Part shown: positions 59,776 to 64,000 of the stretch, piece after piece | Layout: every line of letters starts with the position of its first letter | Numbering within the stretch: the stretch's first letter is position 1 | NCBI RefSeq assembly: GCF_003600895.1 | Contig: NZ_QYRP01000002.1 | Span: 3,286,001-3,350,000, forward strand | Reading direction: 5' to 3' | Source of the DNA: Nocardioides cavernaquae | GTDB taxonomy: Bacteria > Actinomycetota > Actinomycetes > Propionibacteriales > Nocardioidaceae | Length of the DNA stretch: 64,000 nt | The notes under the pieces: generated by a model | Databases searched by the model: none | What the model was told of the DNA's origin: nothing | What the model saw: only the letters and a program-made list of their open reading frames with translations | Position numbers and translations under genes: made by a program

Positions 59776-62589
59776 ATGAACATCGTGACCAACGACACCC
59801 CGACGCCTGGGCAGGCAACTCCTCGTGTGATCCATGAGGGACTCCCCACCCAGCTCCCCGACATCGACCCTGACGAGACCCGGGACTGGATCGAGTCGTT
59901 CGACTCGATGCTCAGCGAACGGGGGCGCGAACGCGCCCGCTACGTCATGCTGCGTCTGCTCGAACGAGCGCGGGAGAAGCAGGTCGGGGTGCCAGCGCTG
60001 CGGAGCACCGACTACATCAACACCATCCCGCCGGAGCGCGAGCCCTACTTCCCCGGCGACGAGCACATCGAGCGCCGCATCCGCGCCTTCATCCGGTGGA
60101 ACGCCGCGGTCATGGTCTCCGACGCGAACCGCCCCGGCCTCGGCGTCGGCGGCCACATCGCGACGTACCAGTCGAGCGCCAGCCTCTACGAGGTTGGCTT
60201 CAACCACTTCTTCCGCGGCAAGGAGCACCCGGGCGGCGGCGACCAGATCTTCATCCAGGGCCACGCCTCCCCCGGCATCTACGCCCGCGCGTTCCTCGAA
60301 GGCCGGCTCAGCCCGCAGCAGCTCTACCGCTTCCGCCAGGAGGTCCAGCACGGCGTCGGCGCCGGGCTGTCGTCGTACCCGCACCCCCGGCTCATGCCGG
60401 ACTTCTGGGAGTTCCCCACGGTGTCGATGGGCCTGACCGGCATCAACTCGATCTACCAGGCGCGGTTCAACCGCTACCTCGACAACCGTGGCATCAAGGA
60501 CACCTCCGACCAGAAGGTCTGGGCCTTCCTCGGCGACGGAGAGATGGGCGAGCCCGAGTCGCTCGGCGCGATCCGCATCGCCGCCCGCGAGGAGCTCGAC
60601 AACCTGGTCTGGGTGGTCAACTGCAACCTGCAGCAGCTCGACGGCCCGGTCACCGGCAACGGCAAGATCATCCAGGAGCTCGAGGCCAACTTCCGCGGCG
60701 CCGGCTGGAACGTCATCAAGGTGATCTGGGGTCGCGAGTGGGACGACCTGCTCGCGCGCGACGTCGACAGCGTGCTGGTCAACAAGATGAACTCCACCCC
60801 CGACGGCGCGTTCCAGACCTTCTCGGTCGAGAACGGCGCCTACAACCGTGAGCACTTCTTCGGCCCGGACCCGCGCCTGCGCGCCATGGTCGAGCACCTG
60901 ACCGACGAGCAGATCGAGAAGCTCCCGCGCGGTGGTCACGACTATCGCAAGGTGTACGCCGCGTTCGACGCCGCGACCAAGACCGTCGGCCAGCCGACCG
61001 TGATCCTCGCCCACACCATCAAGGGCTGGACCATCGACTCGCTCGAGGGCAAGAACGCCACCCACCAGATGAAGAAGCTGTCCCAGGACAGCCTCAAGCA
61101 GTTCCGCGACCGGCTCTACCTGCCAATCTCCGACAAGGAGCTCGACAGCTTCTACGACGCGACCGGCACGGCACCGTTCTTCCACCCGGGCCAGGACTCC
61201 CCCGAGATCCAGTACATGCTCGAGCGCCGCGCGACGCTGGGTGGCCCGCTGCCCAGCCGGGTCGACCGCGCCAAGCCGCTCAAGCTGCCCGGCGACGCGG
61301 TCTACGCCGGCCTGAAGAAGGGCGCCGGCAAGAACAAGATGGCGACCACGATGGCCGCCGTCCGACTGCTCAAGGAGTGGATGCGCGACCCGGAGATCGG
61401 CAACCGTCTCGTCCCGATCGCCCCCGACGAGTACCGCACGTTCGGCATGGACGCGTTCTTCCCGAGCGCCAAGGTCTACGACCCGGCCGGCCAGACCTAC
61501 ACCCCGGTCGACCGCGACATGCTGCTCGCCTACAAGACCTCACCGTCCGGCCAGATGCTCCACGAGGGCATCTCCGAGGCGGGCGCGATGGGTTCGGCGA
61601 TCGCTGCCGGCTCGGCGTACTCCACGCACGGCGAGCACATGATCCCGTTCTACATCTTCTACTCGATGTTCGGCTTCCAGCGCACCGGTGACTCGATCTG
61701 GGCCATGGCCGACCAGCTGGCCCGGGGCTTCCTGATCGGCGCCACTGCGGGCCGCACCACGCTGACCGGCGAGGGCCTGCAGCACGCCGACGGCCACTCC
61801 CCGCTGCTCGCGGCGACCAACCCGGCGGTCGTGCACTACGACCCCGCGTTCGGCTACGAGGTCGGCCACATCATGCGCTCGGGCCTCGAGCGGATGTACG
61901 GCGCGGGCAGCGACGGAATGGGCCCCGAGAACGTCATCTTCTACATCACCGTCTACAACGAGCCGGTCGACCAGCCGGCCGAGCCGGAGGACGTCGACGT
62001 CGACGGCATCCTGCGAGGCATCCACAAGGTCTCGACCGGCTCCACCGCAGCCGGGGCCCACTCCGACGGTGACGCACCGCGAGTCCAACTGCTCGCCTCC
62101 GGCGTCGGCTACCCGTGGATCGCCGAGGCCGCCCAGATCCTTGCCGACGACTGGGGCGTCGTGGCCGACACCTGGTCGGTCACCTCGTGGAACGAGCTGG
62201 CACGCGATGCGATCGCGGCCGAGGAGTGGAACCTGCTCAACTCCGACCAGCCCGCCCGCACGGCGTACGTCGCGGACAAGCTGGCCGGCGCGAAGGGTCC
62301 GTTCGTGGCGGTCTCCGACTACATGAGCGCCGTGCCGCTGCAGATCGCGCGCTGGGTCCCCGGTGACTACCGCGTGCTCGGTGCGGACGGGTTCGGCTTC
62401 GCAGACACCCGGGCCGCTGCCCGGCGGTTCTTCCACATCGACGCGGCCGCGGTCGTCGTGCAGGCGCTGCAGGGCCTTGCCGATGCCGGCCAGCTGCCTC
62501 GGGAGGCCGTGGCCCAGGCTGCCGCGAGGTATCAGATCGACGACCCGACCGCAGTCGGTGGACTCGCACAGGAGGGCGCCGACGCCTGA
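59776..62589 (+). CDS. aceE: Pyruvate dehydrogenase E1 component (homodimeric)
   Basis: 937 residues from the ATG at 59776 (a GTG at 59785 is also possible). AceE decarboxylates pyruvate and passes the acetyl group to lipoylated E2. The thiamine diphosphate motif runs from '[10 protein letters not shown]' near residue 254 to 'VVNCN' near 282. '[24 protein letters not shown]', '[21 protein letters not shown]' and '[42 protein letters not shown]' are AceE hallmarks. The lipoate it depends on is made by LipA/LipB at the other end of the window. No ribosome binding site is convincing, so the start is uncertain by a few codons. Confidence 0.97.
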   Translation: MNIVTNDTPTPGQATPRVIHEGLPTQLPDIDPDETRDWIESFDSMLSERGRERARYVMLRLLERAREKQVGVPALRSTDYINTIPPEREPYFPGDEHIERRIRAFIRWNAAVMVSDANRPGLGVGGHIATYQSSASLYEVGFNHFFRGKEHPGGGDQIFIQGHASPGIYARAFLEGRLSPQQLYRFRQEVQHGVGAGLSSYPHPRLMPDFWEFPTVSMGLTGINSIYQARFNRYLDNRGIKDTSDQKVWAFLGDGEMGEPESLGAIRIAAREELDNLVWVVNCNLQQLDGPVTGNGKIIQELEANFRGAGWNVIKVIWGREWDDLLARDVDSVLVNKMNSTPDGAFQTFSVENGAYNREHFFGPDPRLRAMVEHLTDEQIEKLPRGGHDYRKVYAAFDAATKTVGQPTVILAHTIKGWTIDSLEGKNATHQMKKLSQDSLKQFRDRLYLPISDKELDSFYDATGTAPFFHPGQDSPEIQYMLERRATLGGPLPSRVDRAKPLKLPGDAVYAGLKKGAGKNKMATTMAAVRLLKEWMRDPEIGNRLVPIAPDEYRTFGMDAFFPSAKVYDPAGQTYTPVDRDMLLAYKTSPSGQMLHEGISEAGAMGSAIAAGSAYSTHGEHMIPFYIFYSMFGFQRTGDSIWAMADQLARGFLIGATAGRTTLTGEGLQHADGHSPLLAATNPAVVHYDPAFGYEVGHIMRSGLERMYGAGSDGMGPENVIFYITVYNEPVDQPAEPEDVDVDGILRGIHKVSTGSTAAGAHSDGDAPRVQLLASGVGYPWIAEAAQILADDWGVVADTWSVTSWNELARDAIAAEEWNLLNSDQPARTAYVADKLAGAKGPFVAVSDYMSAVPLQIARWVPGDYRVLGADGFGFADTRAAARRFFHIDAAAVVVQALQGLADAGQLPREAVAQAAARYQIDDPTAVGGLAQEGADA

Positions 62590-62609
62590 CGGCGGCGCTC
62601 AGGACCAGC

Positions 62610-63584
62610 TCAGCGGACGAGGGCGGCGGGCACCGGGTCAACCGGGGCGTCGCCGCCCTCGGCCGTCGGGATGTCCACCAGCGAGCCGCGGCGCAGCAGC
62701 TCGGCGACCGTCTCGCGGGAGTAGTCCGAGGGCTCGGTCTCGGTCATGAACCGGTCGACGAACGCGACGAACTCCTCGGGGTGGTCCTTGTGCGGGAAGT
62801 GGCCCGCGTCCTCGAAGAGCTCCGTGATCGCGCCGGGAGCGAGCGTGCGGGCGATCTCCAGGTGCCGCGCGGGAAGCACCTGGTCGTCCTCGCCCCACAG
62901 CACGGCCAGCGGCAAGGCCTCCGTGAGGTAGGCGCGGTCCGACATGGTGACGATCTGGCCGCGCCAGTCGATCACCGCGCGCACGAGGTGGCGGATCGCG
63001 AAGCGCGTGCGGCGGTCTGCCCAGCTGTCGACGATGTCAGCGACCTCGTCGAGGTCGCGGGTGTGCTTCGGCCACAGTCCGGTGCTGGCCCGCATCACCC
63101 CGGTGACGGCGTGCCGGATGCCGGGACGGGTGATCAGGCGCATGGCGGGCTCCCAACCGAAGCCCTGGATCGCCTTGATCAGCGGGGTCACCTCGGCGCC
63201 GAGACCACCCGCGGAGACCAGCATGAGCCGCTCGGTGCGCTCGGGGAACTGGTAGGAGAACTGCATCGCCACACCACCCCCGAAGGAGTGGCCGACGACC
63301 GTGGCGCGATCGATGTCGAGCACCGTCAGCAGGTCGCGCATGCCGTTGGCATAGCCGCCAAGGGTGTAGTCCGCCCGCGGCTTGGCTGACTGGCCGTGGC
63401 CGAGCAGGTCAGGGGCGATCACGGTGTAGCGCTTGGCCAGCTCGGCGATCACCGGCGACCAGGTCGTGTGGTCGCACGCGAGACCGTGGAGCAGCAGGAT
63501 GACGGGGCCGGAGCCGACCTTGACGAAGGCTCGCCTGTGCCCGTGGAGCGTGACGTACTGGATGTCGAACTGCGGTGCGCGCAT
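62610..63584 (-). CDS. Alpha/beta hydrolase
   Basis: 324 residues from the ATG at 63584, which has AAGGAG upstream. Fold features: 'GPVILLLHGLACDHTTWSPVIAELAKRYTVIAPDLLGHGQSAKP' (oxyanion hole region), nucleophile S100 in 'VVGHSFGGG', acid in 'LWGEDDQVLPARH', and histidine in 'EDAGHFPHKDHPEEF'. The C-terminal 40 residues are a disordered extension. Substrate unknown; it resembles lysophospholipase- and epoxide-hydrolase-like proteins. Convergent with aceE and divergent from the acyl carrier protein. Confidence 0.85.
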   Translation of the reverse strand: MRAPQFDIQYVTLHGHRRAFVKVGSGPVILLLHGLACDHTTWSPVIAELAKRYTVIAPDLLGHGQSAKPRADYTLGGYANGMRDLLTVLDIDRATVVGHSFGGGVAMQFSYQFPERTERLMLVSAGGLGAEVTPLIKAIQGFGWEPAMRLITRPGIRHAVTGVMRASTGLWPKHTRDLDEVADIVDSWADRRTRFAIRHLVRAVIDWRGQIVTMSDRAYLTEALPLAVLWGEDDQVLPARHLEIARTLAPGAITELFEDAGHFPHKDHPEEFVAFVDRFMTETEPSDYSRETVAELLRRGSLVDIPTAEGGDAPVDPVPAALVR

Positions 63585-63691
63585 GGAAACCGCTCCTTGC
63601 CTCCGATGCCGCACACCCTGGGCAGGTGGTCAGCGTGGACAGTGCGAGGATCCAACCATACGGCCCCGCACTCCCGACAGCAGGAGCAAAG

Positions 63692-63943
63692 ATGAGCAAC
63701 ATCACCGACGGCGAGATCCTCCCGGCGCTCGCCGAGATCGTGCACCAGGTGGTCGGCGTACCCGTTGAGCAGGTGGTCCCCGACGCGTCGTTCACCGACG
63801 ACCTCACCGTCGATTCCCTGTCCCTGTTGGAGATCGCGGTCGGTATCGAGGAGAAGTTCGGCCTTCGCGTGCCGGACGACCAGGTCGCCGGTCTGCTCCG
63901 GGTGTCGGATGCCGTGGAGTTCATCCGCTCCGCCCTCGTCTGA
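63692..63943 (+). CDS. acpP: Acyl carrier protein
   Basis: 83 residues from the ATG at 63692, preceded by CAGGAG. The pantetheine attachment serine is S42 in 'LTVDSLSLLEIAVGIEEKFGLRVPDD'. Carries growing fatty acids in the type II synthase. In mycobacteria acpM lies after fabD near aceE; here the gene between aceE and acpP is an unrelated hydrolase on the other strand, so fabD has moved or been lost from this spot. Confidence 0.94.
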   Translation: MSNITDGEILPALAEIVHQVVGVPVEQVVPDASFTDDLTVDSLSLLEIAVGIEEKFGLRVPDDQVAGLLRVSDAVEFIRSALV

Positions 63944-63977
63944 CCGGCGGCCGGACCGGTCTGGCATCCTGCGGGGC

Positions 63978-64000
63978 ATGACCACCTACGAGACCCTGTC
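63978..64000 (+). CDS. Start of a further gene (partial)
   Basis: An ATG 34 bases after the acpP stop opens a frame reading MTTYETL, cut by the end of the window. In related genomes a 3-oxoacyl-ACP synthase (kasA/fabF) follows acpM, but seven residues cannot confirm that. GCGGGG just upstream is a poor ribosome binding site. Confidence 0.35.

Overview
The window comes from a high-GC actinobacterium. Gene content and order point to the Nocardioides / Propionibacteriales area; this is inferred from gene content, since no 16S gene is present. The backbone follows a block I know from Mycobacterium tuberculosis: TIGR01777 epimerase, lipB, lipA, DUF4191, RDD, glnA1, glnE/glnA2, panB, CHAD protein, histidine phosphatase / zinc ribbon / Nif3, ahpE, DUF3052, aceE, acyl carrier protein. 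Lineage-specific genes are inserted between these landmarks. I see no insertion sequence, prophage, CRISPR array or integrase.

Layout. 1-3.8 kb: the end of a flavin monooxygenase, then the epimerase, lipoate genes lipB and lipA, and a DUF4191 membrane protein. 3.8-5.8 kb: two tandem lipoproteins and an RDD protein. 6-10.6 kb: type III glutamine synthetase behind a GlnR-like operator, adenylylatable GlnA, and a flavin reductase. 10.7-18.8 kb: a Rieske oxygenase with its reductase, the first of two malate:quinone oxidoreductases, an amidohydrolase, an SDR and release factor 3. 18.9-25.7 kb: a UBP zinc finger and TPR protein divergent from a receiver/thioredoxin-reductase-like fusion, the second mqo, a 5'-3' exonuclease and a spermidine-synthase-like protein. 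25.7-29.1 kb: a WXG100-like protein with eight 12-residue repeats, two small partners and a GAF-ANTAR regulator. 29.2-36.9 kb: glnE-glnA2, a cysteine-rich HTH regulator divergent from a membrane protein, and nadE. 37-43.2 kb: a small ESX-like/DUF1023 pair, panB, SatD with a membrane partner, and an ArsR/SRPBCC pair with two strong operators. 43.2-48.5 kb: map, the ATP-grasp/alpha-E/transglutaminase operon and an L,D-transpeptidase. 48.5-56.9 kb: TPR protein, RNase P RNA, an RNB nuclease, yaaA, the phosphatase/zinc-ribbon/Nif3 set, CHAD protein, acyl-CoA ligase and tRNA-Val. 57-64 kb: ahpE, a second acyl-CoA ligase, DUF3052, aceE, a hydrolase, acyl carrier protein and the first codons of one more gene.

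How the genes work together. Nitrogen assimilation is concentrated here: three glutamine synthetases, of which only GlnA1 has the adenylylatable tyrosine, plus the adenylyltransferase and a GlnR-type box. LipA and LipB make the lipoate needed by 2-oxoacid dehydrogenases, and the pyruvate dehydrogenase E1 lies at the far end. Two mqo copies feed the quinone pool from malate.

A repeated regulatory signal is striking. At least seventeen genes have a -10-like hexamer ending 5-8 bases before a start codon with no ribosome binding site, which predicts widespread leaderless mRNAs. One of these sites looks like a two-way promoter shared by map and a small gene. Dyad operators can be read in front of the satD, arsR and cysteine-rich regulator genes.
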